This document shows, one piece after another, positions 7,943 to 13,918 of a stretch of 13,918 nucleotides of DNA. Source of the DNA: Dehalococcoidia bacterium (GTDB taxonomy: Bacteria > Chloroflexota > Dehalococcoidia > GIF9 > UBA5620); contig JADHWZ010000035.1 of NCBI GenBank assembly GCA_016783225.1, positions 1 through 13,918 on the forward strand. Direction: 5' to 3'. Made by a program: the position numbers and the translations under genes. Each line of letters begins with the position of its first letter. Position 1 is the first letter of the stretch. The notes beneath the pieces were generated by a model. The model made no database searches, was not told the DNA's origin, and saw only the letters and a program-made list of their open reading frames with translations.

Positions 7943-8037
7943 AGCCAAGCAAAGCAGCCTGGCGAAGAGCGCGGAGTTCGTGTTGCCAGCCTACAGTGTG
8001 CGGACTAAGGCCGGAGATGATGGCACTGCTTAGTAGA

Positions 8038-8051
8038 TCGCAGCTCTGCGA
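8038..8051 (+). promoter_or_regulatory. Small hairpin before the recX ribosome binding site
   Basis: TCGCA-GCTC-TGCGA forms a five-base-pair stem with a tight loop, ending two bases before AAAGGAGG (8053-8060). It may affect translation of recX, but the stem is short and this is only a possibility. Confidence 0.3.
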
Positions 8052-8075
8052 GAAAGGAGGCCGGAGAGAATTCAG

Positions 8076-8708
8076 ATGGGGACGATTACCGCTCTCCGGG
8101 TAGGCAGTCGTAAGAGCCGACTGAATGTGTTTGTCGATGGTTCTTTTTCTTTCGCTATAGATGGAGAAGTCGCAGCCAGAGCCGGGCTGCAAGTTGGCCA
8201 TCAGCTGTCAGCAGACCGCATGAAAGAATTGGTGCAGGGTTCCCTTTTTCAGGACTGCATTGATACTGCTTTGCGTTATCTCAGTTATCGTCCCAGAAGT
8301 GAAGCCGAGGTGAGACGGCGGCTATATCGACATGGTTGTGGTGAATATGTGGTGGATAAAACCGTAACTGAGTTGAAGGGACGGAGACTGATTGACGATG
8401 TGGTTTTTGCTCAGTTCTGGAAGGATAATCGCCTGTCCTTTAGTCCGCGCAGCGGACGGATGATAAAGCTTGAGTTGATGCAAAAGGGAGTAGTTGGTGA
8501 AACGGCGGATGAAGCTATAGGGGATATTGATGATGAGACCAGTGCTTACGAGGCAGGGCGGAAGAAAGCCCGTGCGCTGGCCGCTTTGGACTATAGCGAA
8601 TTCTGTCATCGTCTGTCTGATTATTTGAGACGACGAGGCTTCAGTTATGAAGTCATTGGTTCTGTTGTGACACGTCTGTGGCGTGAACGGCAAGCTCCCT
8701 CTACTTAA
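8076..8708 (+). CDS. recX: Regulatory protein RecX
   Basis: RecX binds RecA filaments and normally limits their growth and activity. 210 residues, made of the usual triple-helix repeats. The best marks are the block ALRYLSYRPRSEAEVRRRL (65-83) and LKGRRLIDDVVFAQFWKDNR (99-118), with a C-terminal LRRRGFSYEVIGSVV (189-203). A basic N-terminal extension precedes the repeats. The ATG at 8076 is preceded by GGAGAG with a 7-base spacer, and a stronger AAAGGAGG lies further upstream. It sits downstream of recA as in many bacteria, but a mobile element lies in the gap between them. No convincing promoter of its own was found, so it may depend on readthrough or on a weak promoter. Confidence 0.92.
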   Translation: MGTITALRVGSRKSRLNVFVDGSFSFAIDGEVAARAGLQVGHQLSADRMKELVQGSLFQDCIDTALRYLSYRPRSEAEVRRRLYRHGCGEYVVDKTVTELKGRRLIDDVVFAQFWKDNRLSFSPRSGRMIKLELMQKGVVGETADEAIGDIDDETSAYEAGRKKARALAALDYSEFCHRLSDYLRRRGFSYEVIGSVVTRLWRERQAPST

Positions 8709-8726
8709 CCCTGCTGCATGGGTTAT
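8704..8726 (+). terminator. Possible weak hairpin at the end of recX
   Basis: AACCC and GGGTT form a five-base-pair stem around an eight-base loop, overlapping the recX stop codon, with a mixed T-containing tail. Too weak to call a clear intrinsic terminator. Confidence 0.25.
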
Positions 8727-8730
8727 TCGT

Positions 8731-8759
8731 TTGACACTGGCTCCGTGAAGGATTAGTAT
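8731..8759 (+). promoter_or_regulatory. Promoter for the rny operon
   Basis: Perfect TTGACA (8731-8736), 17-base spacer, TAGTAT (8754-8759). It would give a leader of about 58 bases before rny and could drive all four downstream genes. Confidence 0.6.
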
Positions 8760-8823
8760 TAGACTAGGAGAATCAGCAAAGGGATTCACCATATGTTGTG
8801 TTCTATGAAAGCGAGGCAAATGA

Positions 8824-10356
8824 ATGGCTTACCCAATAATATACATTGTTGTAGTTGGGCTTGTTCTTATTTTGGGCCTACTCGTTGGGTATTTTGCCAG
8901 ACAAATACTGGCCAACCAACAGTTGCGCGGTGCTCAAAACGAAGCAAAGAGGTTGGTGGAAGAGGCGACAGCCAAATATGAAGACATGCTCCGGAAGGCC
9001 AGAGAGGAGTCCGTTAAGGTCAGACAAGCTGCCGAAGCTGATAGCCGCGAACGCCGTTATGAGTTACAGGGGATGGAAAGACGTTTCAACCAGAAGGAGG
9101 AGCGGCTGGATCGGAAATTGGAGTCGGTGGAGCGCCGCGAACAGGGTTTAGCTGATCGGGAGAACCAACTCGAGGGTACAAAAGCTCAACTGGAAGAGAT
9201 TCGAAACAAGCAGTTACATCAACTTGAACTCATCTCGGGGATGTCGAGTGACGAGGCTAGGCAGGAATTGCTCCACGGTGTAGAGGAGGAGATCCGTGAG
9301 GAAGCATCACGGCGGGTTCGGGAGTGGGAAGAGCGAATAAAGGATGAAATCGGTGACAAAGCCCGCGAGATACTGGCTACGACTATCCAGCGTTGCGCCA
9401 CCGATGTAGTGTCCGAAACCACGCTATCCACTGTCCCTTTGCCCAGCGATGAGATGAAGGGACGACTTATCGGTCGTGAAGGACGCAACATCCGAGCTTT
9501 GGAACGGGCTACGGGTGTGGACCTTATAATTGATGACTCTCCGGAGGCTGTGACTATTTCTAGCTTTGATCCGCTGAGGCGAGAAATCGCCAGGGTAGCC
9601 TTGAATAACCTTGTCCTCGATGGTCGTATTCACCCAGCGCGAATTGAAGAAGTTGTGGACAAGGCTAAGAATGAAGTTGAGGCTACAATTCGGAATGAGG
9701 GAGAACAGGCAGCCCGCGAGGCTGGTGTGCAGGCACTGCATCCCGAGTTGATCAGGCTACTGGGTAAGCTAAAGTTCCGAAGCAGCTATGGTCAGAATGT
9801 GTTGACTCATAGCCTTGAGGTCGCCCACTTGGCGGGAATGCTGGCTGCCGAAATTGGTGCCAATGTGGGGTTGGCCAAGAGGGCTGGTCTACTTCATGAT
9901 ATTGGAAAAGCGGTTGATCATGAAGTCGAAGGCCCGCATGCTTCCATAGGGGCTGATTTGATAAAGCAGTGGGATAAGTCGGAAGAGGTAGCTCAGGCTG
10001 CCGCCGAGCACCACGGGGAGGCTACTACGACCAGCGCCCTAGGCTTTATCATTGCTACTGCTGATGCCATAAGTGGGTCAAGATTGGGAGCCCGGAGGGA
10101 ATCTCTGGAGCAATACCTAAAGCGTATTGAAGAGTTGGAGAATGTGGCTAACGCTTTTCCTGGAGTTGAAAAGGCTTTTGCTATCCAAGCTGGGCGCGAA
10201 GTACGTATTTTGGTTAAACCGGAGCAGATAGATGACCTGGGAGCCATGAGGCTAGCTCGGGACATCGTTGAGAAAATAGAGAGCACTCTTCAGTATCCGG
10301 GGCAGATAAAGGTGACGGTGATGCGGGAGACCAGGGCGGTGGACTATGCTAAGTAA
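8824..10356 (+). CDS. rny: Ribonuclease Y
   Basis: Membrane-anchored endoribonuclease that starts mRNA decay in many bacteria lacking RNase E. 510 residues, the normal length. Order: one N-terminal membrane helix (about 5-24), a long charged coiled coil (about 30-190), a KH RNA-binding domain with [10 protein letters not shown] (215-224), and an HD hydrolase domain with H329, the HD pair H358-D359 in [16 protein letters not shown]396/H397 and D413 in ATADAIS. The C-terminal [12 protein letters not shown] is the typical family end. ATG at 8824 follows GAGG with a 7-base spacer, and the membrane helix begins at once, supporting this start. It is first in a tight cluster with the ymdB-like gene 18 bases downstream, an order also seen in Bacillus. 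Confidence 0.97.
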   Translation: MAYPIIYIVVVGLVLILGLLVGYFARQILANQQLRGAQNEAKRLVEEATAKYEDMLRKAREESVKVRQAAEADSRERRYELQGMERRFNQKEERLDRKLESVERREQGLADRENQLEGTKAQLEEIRNKQLHQLELISGMSSDEARQELLHGVEEEIREEASRRVREWEERIKDEIGDKAREILATTIQRCATDVVSETTLSTVPLPSDEMKGRLIGREGRNIRALERATGVDLIIDDSPEAVTISSFDPLRREIARVALNNLVLDGRIHPARIEEVVDKAKNEVEATIRNEGEQAAREAGVQALHPELIRLLGKLKFRSSYGQNVLTHSLEVAHLAGMLAAEIGANVGLAKRAGLLHDIGKAVDHEVEGPHASIGADLIKQWDKSEEVAQAAAEHHGEATTTSALGFIIATADAISGSRLGARRESLEQYLKRIEELENVANAFPGVEKAFAIQAGREVRILVKPEQIDDLGAMRLARDIVEKIESTLQYPGQIKVTVMRETRAVDYAK

Positions 10357-10374
10357 CTGGCGTAAGGGACAGTA

Positions 10375-11157
10375 TTGCGCGTATTGATGATAGGCGACGT
10401 TGTAGGTAAGCCTGGCAGAAGCACAGTGCGAGAACTCCTGCCAGGCTTACGTCATGAATACAGGCTTGACCTGGTCATAGCCAATGGTGAGAACTCGGCT
10501 GGTGGTCTAGGCATTACGTTAGGCACTGCCCAGGAGTTTCTTGAGTCCGGCGTGGATGTAATTACCACTGGCAACCATGTGTGGGCCAAAAAAGAGATTA
10601 TTCCCTATCTGGACGGGGACTTGCCTGTTCTCCGGCCTTTGAATTTCCCCCCCGGTGCACCGGGGCGTGGGTTCTTATCGACCGGAAATGCCTTGGTAGT
10701 GAATGTAGTTGGGCGTGTTTTTGTCGGTGAATACGATTGCCCTTTCCGGGCTATGGACGGCTTGCTTTCGGAAATCAGAAGTGCACCCAGCGTTATCATC
10801 GTTGATTTCCATGCTGAAGCTACTTCCGAGAAGGTGGCTATGGGCAGGTATCTTGACGGACGAGTCAGTGCAGTGCTCGGTACGCATACACATGTGGGCA
10901 CTGTGGACGCTCGCATATTGCCCAAGGGCACCGCGTATGTTACTGACGTCGGCATGGTTGGTCCTGTGGATTCGGTTATCGGCGATGATGCCGAGTCGGT
11001 ACTGCACAGTTTTCTTACCAGGATGCCTCATCGCTTGTCAGTTGGCAAAGGGAAGACCAGTTTCGACGCCGTGCTGGTCGAGGTAGACGAAGCTAGTGGC
11101 AAAGCGCTGAGCATTCAGCGGGTTCAACGGGAAGGGGAAGCAGTAGATGAAGGCTGA
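10375..11157 (+). CDS. ymdB: YmdB-like metallophosphoesterase (TIGR00282)
   Basis: A 260-residue dinuclear-metal phosphoesterase of the calcineurin-like YmdB group, cytoplasmic. In Bacillus subtilis YmdB hydrolyses 2',3'-cyclic nucleotides and affects biofilm and motility choices; the natural substrate here is unknown. Likely metal ligands are D8 in MIGDVVGKPGR, E39 and N40 in NGENSAGG, N67-H68 in GNHVW, H146 in VDFHAEAT, and H171 and H173 in GTHTHVG. Start is TTG at 10375 with AGGGA five bases upstream; it gives the standard MRVLMIGD N-terminus. It lies 18 bases after rny and its last 11 bases overlap the PHP gene, so translational coupling is likely. Confidence 0.92.
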   Translation: MRVLMIGDVVGKPGRSTVRELLPGLRHEYRLDLVIANGENSAGGLGITLGTAQEFLESGVDVITTGNHVWAKKEIIPYLDGDLPVLRPLNFPPGAPGRGFLSTGNALVVNVVGRVFVGEYDCPFRAMDGLLSEIRSAPSVIIVDFHAEATSEKVAMGRYLDGRVSAVLGTHTHVGTVDARILPKGTAYVTDVGMVGPVDSVIGDDAESVLHSFLTRMPHRLSVGKGKTSFDAVLVEVDEASGKALSIQRVQREGEAVDEG

Positions 11158-11998
11158 CCTCCACGTGCATACTACTGCCTCTGATGGACGATTGGAGCCC
11201 AGGGAGATTGTTGGTTTGGCAGTAAAGGTTGGGCTTGACGTCATTGCAATTACTGACCATGATACTGTAGGTGGTGTGACTCCGGCTCTGGCATCTGCTG
11301 ATACTTTCCCTTCGCTTACAGTTATCCCCGGGGTGGAGATTAACACCGATGTACCTCATGGTGAGGTGCATGTTCTGGGCTATTTCATCGATTACACTGG
11401 GAGGAGGCTAGGTACTACCTTACAGGAACTGCGCGATTCGCGGGAGGGGCGCGCGCAGAAGATGATTGCCAAGCTCAGTGGCTTGGGCATGGACATTGAG
11501 TGGCAGCGGGTACAAGAGCTAGCTCAAGGCGGTTCTGTATGTCGGCCTCATATGGCTCAGGCTTTGTTGGAAAAGGGGCATGTCAGCTCGGAGAAGGAAG
11601 CTTTTGACAAGTACATTGGCCACGATGGACCTGCTTATGTGGAGCGGCAGAAGTTGCTTCCGGTTGAGGCGGTAAAGCTCATTATCGAAGCTCAAGGCTT
11701 GCCTGTCCTGGCTCACCCGGCAGGAATCGACAATCTCGATGAGGTTGTTTCTGAGTTGAAAGCGGCTGGCTTGGTCGGCATTGAAGTGTACTACCGTGAC
11801 TATGGTTCTGATGTAATGGACAGGCTGCTGAAAACCGCCAAGCAATATGAGCTTGTTCCGACAGGAGGTTCGGACTATCATGCCTTTGGGGATGGCTCTG
11901 AAGTTATGATTGGGGAAGCGTGCGCTCCGCACCCGTCGGTGGAGCACTTGTTTGCCCTGGCTGACAAGCGCAGCCTAGAATTGATAGGGTACCCTTAG
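11147..11998 (+). CDS. PHP-domain phosphoesterase, RNase AM/TrpH (YciV) type
   Basis: A stand-alone PHP-domain protein of 283 residues, cytoplasmic, of the COG0613 type. Metal ligands are visible: H6 and H8 in DLHVH, D13, D37-H38 in ITDHDT, E64 in GVEI, H75 in EVHVLGY, H190 in LAHPAG, and D243/H245 in GSDYH. An insertion of about 90-180 with ARxHxA-like CRPHMAQAL (132-140) matches this subfamily. Known members are nucleoside 3',5'-bisphosphate or 5'-AMP phosphatases, and E. coli YciV (RNase AM) is a 5'-3' exoribonuclease that matures rRNA ends. Its place directly after rny and ymdB, overlapping the latter by 11 bases, suggests a role in RNA or RNA-breakdown-product metabolism; that is an inference. 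Confidence 0.88.
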   Translation: MKADLHVHTTASDGRLEPREIVGLAVKVGLDVIAITDHDTVGGVTPALASADTFPSLTVIPGVEINTDVPHGEVHVLGYFIDYTGRRLGTTLQELRDSREGRAQKMIAKLSGLGMDIEWQRVQELAQGGSVCRPHMAQALLEKGHVSSEKEAFDKYIGHDGPAYVERQKLLPVEAVKLIIEAQGLPVLAHPAGIDNLDEVVSELKAAGLVGIEVYYRDYGSDVMDRLLKTAKQYELVPTGGSDYHAFGDGSEVMIGEACAPHPSVEHLFALADKRSLELIGYP

Positions 11999-12027
11999 TA
12001 TCAGGTTGGGGAGCCGGGCTGAAGACT

Positions 12028-12507
12028 ATGCAGTGTGCGAAGCATCCAGATGTAGAAACAAACCTCGCTTGCGGGAAATGTGGTAAGCCCATCTGTCCGA
12101 AATGCTTGGTTCAGACTCCTGTAGGAGTGCGGTGTCCAGAATGCGCCAACCTGAAGTCTCTGCCCACTTATCAGGTTTCAATACCATATTATCTCAGGGC
12201 TACAGGGGCTGGCATTGGAATTGCTCTTGCTTGCGGCTTTGTTTGGTTGGGCATATATTTAGTCCCGTTGCCCTTCATGTTCTTTTTTCGCTTTCTCATA
12301 GCTGCCGGCGCAGGTTATGTTATTGGTGAAGTGGTCAGTCTTGCGGTAAACCGCAAGCGTGGCACAGGCCTCGCAATTGTCAGTGGGCTCAGCGCTGCCC
12401 TGTGTTTTGCTATTCCCAATGTGTTTTTTACTCCGGTTGGGCTCAGTCTCTGGGGTTTGCTCGTTCTGGCGGTGGCTGTCTTTATGGCGGTGATTCGTGT
12501 CCGCTAG
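12028..12507 (+). CDS. B-box-type zinc-finger membrane protein
   Basis: 159 residues of unknown function. The N-terminus is a B-box-like zinc finger with ligands C3, H6, C15, C18, C23, C26, C36 and C39, as in CAKHPDVETNLACGKCGKP and ICPKCL. It is followed by about four hydrophobic segments (56-78, 82-107, 113-133 and 138-156), so the finger is probably cytoplasmic and the rest membrane-embedded. Such finger-plus-membrane proteins are common in bacteria and may take part in protein contacts, but no reaction can be assigned. It starts at an ATG 29 bases after the PHP gene and is likely the last gene of the rny operon; no strong Shine-Dalgarno is seen, only GAAG. Confidence 0.8.
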   Translation: MQCAKHPDVETNLACGKCGKPICPKCLVQTPVGVRCPECANLKSLPTYQVSIPYYLRATGAGIGIALACGFVWLGIYLVPLPFMFFFRFLIAAGAGYVIGEVVSLAVNRKRGTGLAIVSGLSAALCFAIPNVFFTPVGLSLWGLLVLAVAVFMAVIRVR

Positions 12508-12514
12508 ATGGCGC

Positions 12515-12562
12515 ACTATTAGGCAATTCGCGCAATTCATAAGAAAGACTATTAGGTAATTC
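12515..12562 (+). repeat. Two 15-bp direct repeats upstream of the molybdoenzyme promoter
   Basis: ACTATTAGGCAATTC (12515-12529) and ACTATTAGGTAATTC (12548-12562) differ at one base and are 33 bp apart, about three helical turns. A third CAATTC lies between them (12533-12538). They end just before the TTGACC of the promoter, which fits a pair of activator or repressor sites. No known regulator is recognised. Confidence 0.6.
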
Positions 12563-12568
12563 ACTCTA

Positions 12569-12598
12569 TTGACCTCTGTCTTGGCGTAGTGGTAAGAT
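12569..12598 (+). promoter_or_regulatory. Promoter for the molybdoenzyme gene
   Basis: TTGACC (12569-12574), 18-base spacer, TAAGAT (12593-12598). Predicted start near 12605, about 65 bases before the ATG at 12670. The weak -10 fits a promoter that needs activation. Confidence 0.5.
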
Positions 12599-12669
12599 AT
12601 GGGCAGCAATTCCTGACTGGTCGTTAGCATGGCTGTGTGGAGGCTGTAGGCGAAAGAACGAAGCCGGAT

Positions 12670-13918
12670 ATGCCTACCAATAGCAGTAACAACGGTTCAG
12701 AGAGAGAAAAGCCCGACGGCTTGGCAATAAGCCGGAGGGCTTTTCTTGGTGTCTCGGCAGGTGCTGCCGCAGCCTTTGCGGCCAGCCGTGTCATGAAGCG
12801 CCCCGAATTCTCCCTTATCTCTCCTCCGGATGTCAATGCTGAGGGGATTGTCACGGAGGAATGGGTGGCTACGTCTTGCCTCAACTGTCCTACTCGCTGT
12901 GCCACCAAGGTCAGAGCAGTTAATGGCAAGGCAGTACAGATAACCGGGAATCCATTATCCAAGTTCTCTGAGGGAGAAACCTGCCCCCGCTCGTATGTGG
13001 GCCTTCAGGTGTTGTACAACCCCGATAGGGTCAGGAGTCCCCTGAAGAGGACAAACCCGATGAAAGGCAAAGGAGTAGACCCTGGATGGGCTCCCATGTC
13101 ATGGGACCAGGCCTTAAGCGAGGTTGGCGGTCGCCTGAAGGCACTCAGGGCAAAAGAGCAGCCCCACAAGTTATTACTCCTGTATGGATTGAATAGCACC
13201 AGCGACGAGGACTTGATTCAGCGTTTTGCCAGTGCGTACGGGACTCCCAATGTTGTCTCCGAGGAGGGCCTGGAGAACGAGGCGGCGAAGGCCGGAGAAT
13301 GGATGGCCGATGGGCACTACACTCACAGTGCCCACGATCTCGAACGCACCAATTACATCTTGGCCTTTGGCGCGAGCATCGTAGAATCTCAAAGGCCGTT
13401 GGCCAGAAATCTGAGAATGTGGGGCAAGATACGTCGGGAGAGGCCGAACCGTGCCAGGGTTGTCGTAGTTGACCCCCGCTATTCTGTTACGGCCGCCAAA
13501 GCCGACCAGTGGATACCGATCAATCCTGGAACAGACGCGGCACTGGCTATGGCCATAGCAAACGTAATAATAAGCGAAGGGCTTTATGACGTAGAGTTCA
13601 TCGAAAGCTGGACATCCGGTTTTCAGGAGTACAGAGATCTGGTACTCGGTTCGTATGCTCCTGAGAAGGTCGCGGAAACAACTGGTGTCGACGCTGACGT
13701 CATTCGCCAGGTGGCCAGGGGATTTGCCCACTTCAAACCGGCAATTGCCTGGAGGGGTCGGGGGGCAGGTTGCTGGCCGAATGGCTCGTACGCCAGCTAT
13801 GCCATATTTTGCCTCAACGCCCTTGTGGGAAGCATAGATGCTCCGGGGGGCATCATATATCAAGAAACACCGAAGTATAGAGATATGCCGCAAGTGGTTG
13901 AGGATGGCATATCGGGCG
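12670..13918 (+). CDS. Tat-exported molybdopterin oxidoreductase catalytic subunit, N-terminal part (runs off the edge)
   Basis: First 416 residues of a DMSO-reductase-family (CISM) catalytic subunit; the end lies outside the window. A Tat signal is visible: SRRAFL (21-26, twin arginine R22-R23) followed by an Ala-rich hydrophobic stretch, so the enzyme is probably exported folded. The iron-sulfur motif is C70-x2-C73-x3-C77-x27-C105, a [4Fe-4S] site. Further family blocks are LYNPDRVRSPLKR (115-127), VVVVDPRYS (264-272) and WIPINPGTDAALAMAIANVI (281-300). The molybdenum-ligand position, usually Cys, Sec, Ser or Asp, appears to be E202 after GTPNVVS. The donor or acceptor cannot be named. Translation may instead begin at an in-frame GTG at 12637, since neither start has a strong ribosome binding site. 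The antisense frame over 13174-13893 is a shadow. Confidence 0.9.
   Translation, partial: MPTNSSNNGSEREKPDGLAISRRAFLGVSAGAAAAFAASRVMKRPEFSLISPPDVNAEGIVTEEWVATSCLNCPTRCATKVRAVNGKAVQITGNPLSKFSEGETCPRSYVGLQVLYNPDRVRSPLKRTNPMKGKGVDPGWAPMSWDQALSEVGGRLKALRAKEQPHKLLLLYGLNSTSDEDLIQRFASAYGTPNVVSEEGLENEAAKAGEWMADGHYTHSAHDLERTNYILAFGASIVESQRPLARNLRMWGKIRRERPNRARVVVVDPRYSVTAAKADQWIPINPGTDAALAMAIANVIISEGLYDVEFIESWTSGFQEYRDLVLGSYAPEKVAETTGVDADVIRQVARGFAHFKPAIAWRGRGAGCWPNGSYASYAIFCLNALVGSIDAPGGIIYQETPKYRDMPQVVEDGISG

Larger units (their letters stand above)
7643..8075. other. Gene-free recA-recX gap
   Basis: 433 bases without a supported gene. The central part (7793-7936) is a MITE-like element. The left part (7643-7786) shows no recognisable gene, RNA or clear terminator. 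The right part (7943-8075) holds a short hairpin and the recX ribosome binding site. Taking out the element and one target copy would still leave about 280 bases. Confidence 0.7.

Noticed and set aside
7938..7943. TTGACA formed at the right edge of the MITE-like element, as a possible outward promoter for recX
   Set aside because: No -10 hexamer is found 16-18 bases downstream; it arises from the duplicated ATTGAC followed by A.
8793..8981. Small plus-strand frame overlapping the start of rny
   Set aside because: It overlaps rny in another frame and has no domain; the rny membrane helix clearly explains the DNA.
13174..13893. Long minus-strand reading frame of 239 codons near the right end
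   Set aside because: It lies antisense to the molybdopterin oxidoreductase, whose motifs are clear, and its translation resembles no family.

Overview
This window looks like bacterial chromosome from a Dehalococcoidia-like member of the Chloroflexota. That placement is an inference. It rests on the grouping of dnaE, a small FmdB-type zinc ribbon, an ammonia-dependent nadE and a recA-recX-rny-ymdB block, followed by a Tat-exported molybdopterin oxidoreductase. I made no database comparison. The DNA is coding-dense, TTG and GTG starts are common, and several housekeeping-type (TTGACA/TATAAT-like) promoters can be read directly.

Layout from left to right. (1) An enoyl-CoA hydratase/isomerase-family gene (103-966, +). 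(2) The replicative polymerase dnaE on the minus strand (1092-4556), converging on the first gene. (3) A divergent intergenic region with one promoter per strand, then a polytopic membrane protein of the DUF1461/Lit family (4699-5427, +). (4) A small FmdB-type zinc-ribbon gene on the minus strand (5457-5693), then a second divergent promoter region. (5) nadE (5843-6571) and recA (6650-7642), each with its own promoter. (6) A 433-base gene-free gap holding a 144-bp MITE-like element with terminal inverted repeats and a 6-bp target duplication. (7) recX (8076-8708). (8) A likely operon from a promoter at 8731-8759: rny (RNase Y), ymdB-like phosphoesterase, PHP-domain phosphoesterase/RNase AM-like, and a zinc-finger membrane protein (8824-12507). 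(9) A promoter region with two 15-bp direct repeats, then the start of a Tat-signal molybdopterin oxidoreductase that runs off the right edge (12670-13918).

How the genes may work together: dnaE, recA and recX serve replication and recombinational repair, and RecX normally restrains RecA. rny, ymdB and the PHP gene are packed with an 18-base gap and an 11-base overlap, which suggests a co-expressed RNA-turnover and nucleotide-processing module. The molybdoenzyme appears to begin a separate respiratory (redox) locus with its own regulated promoter.

The best candidates for something new are the MITE-like element between recA and recX, the molybdoenzyme with Glu where a Cys/Ser/Asp molybdenum ligand is expected, the paired repeats in front of it, and the Lit-family membrane protein. 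I see no CRISPR array, tRNA, rRNA or intact transposase.
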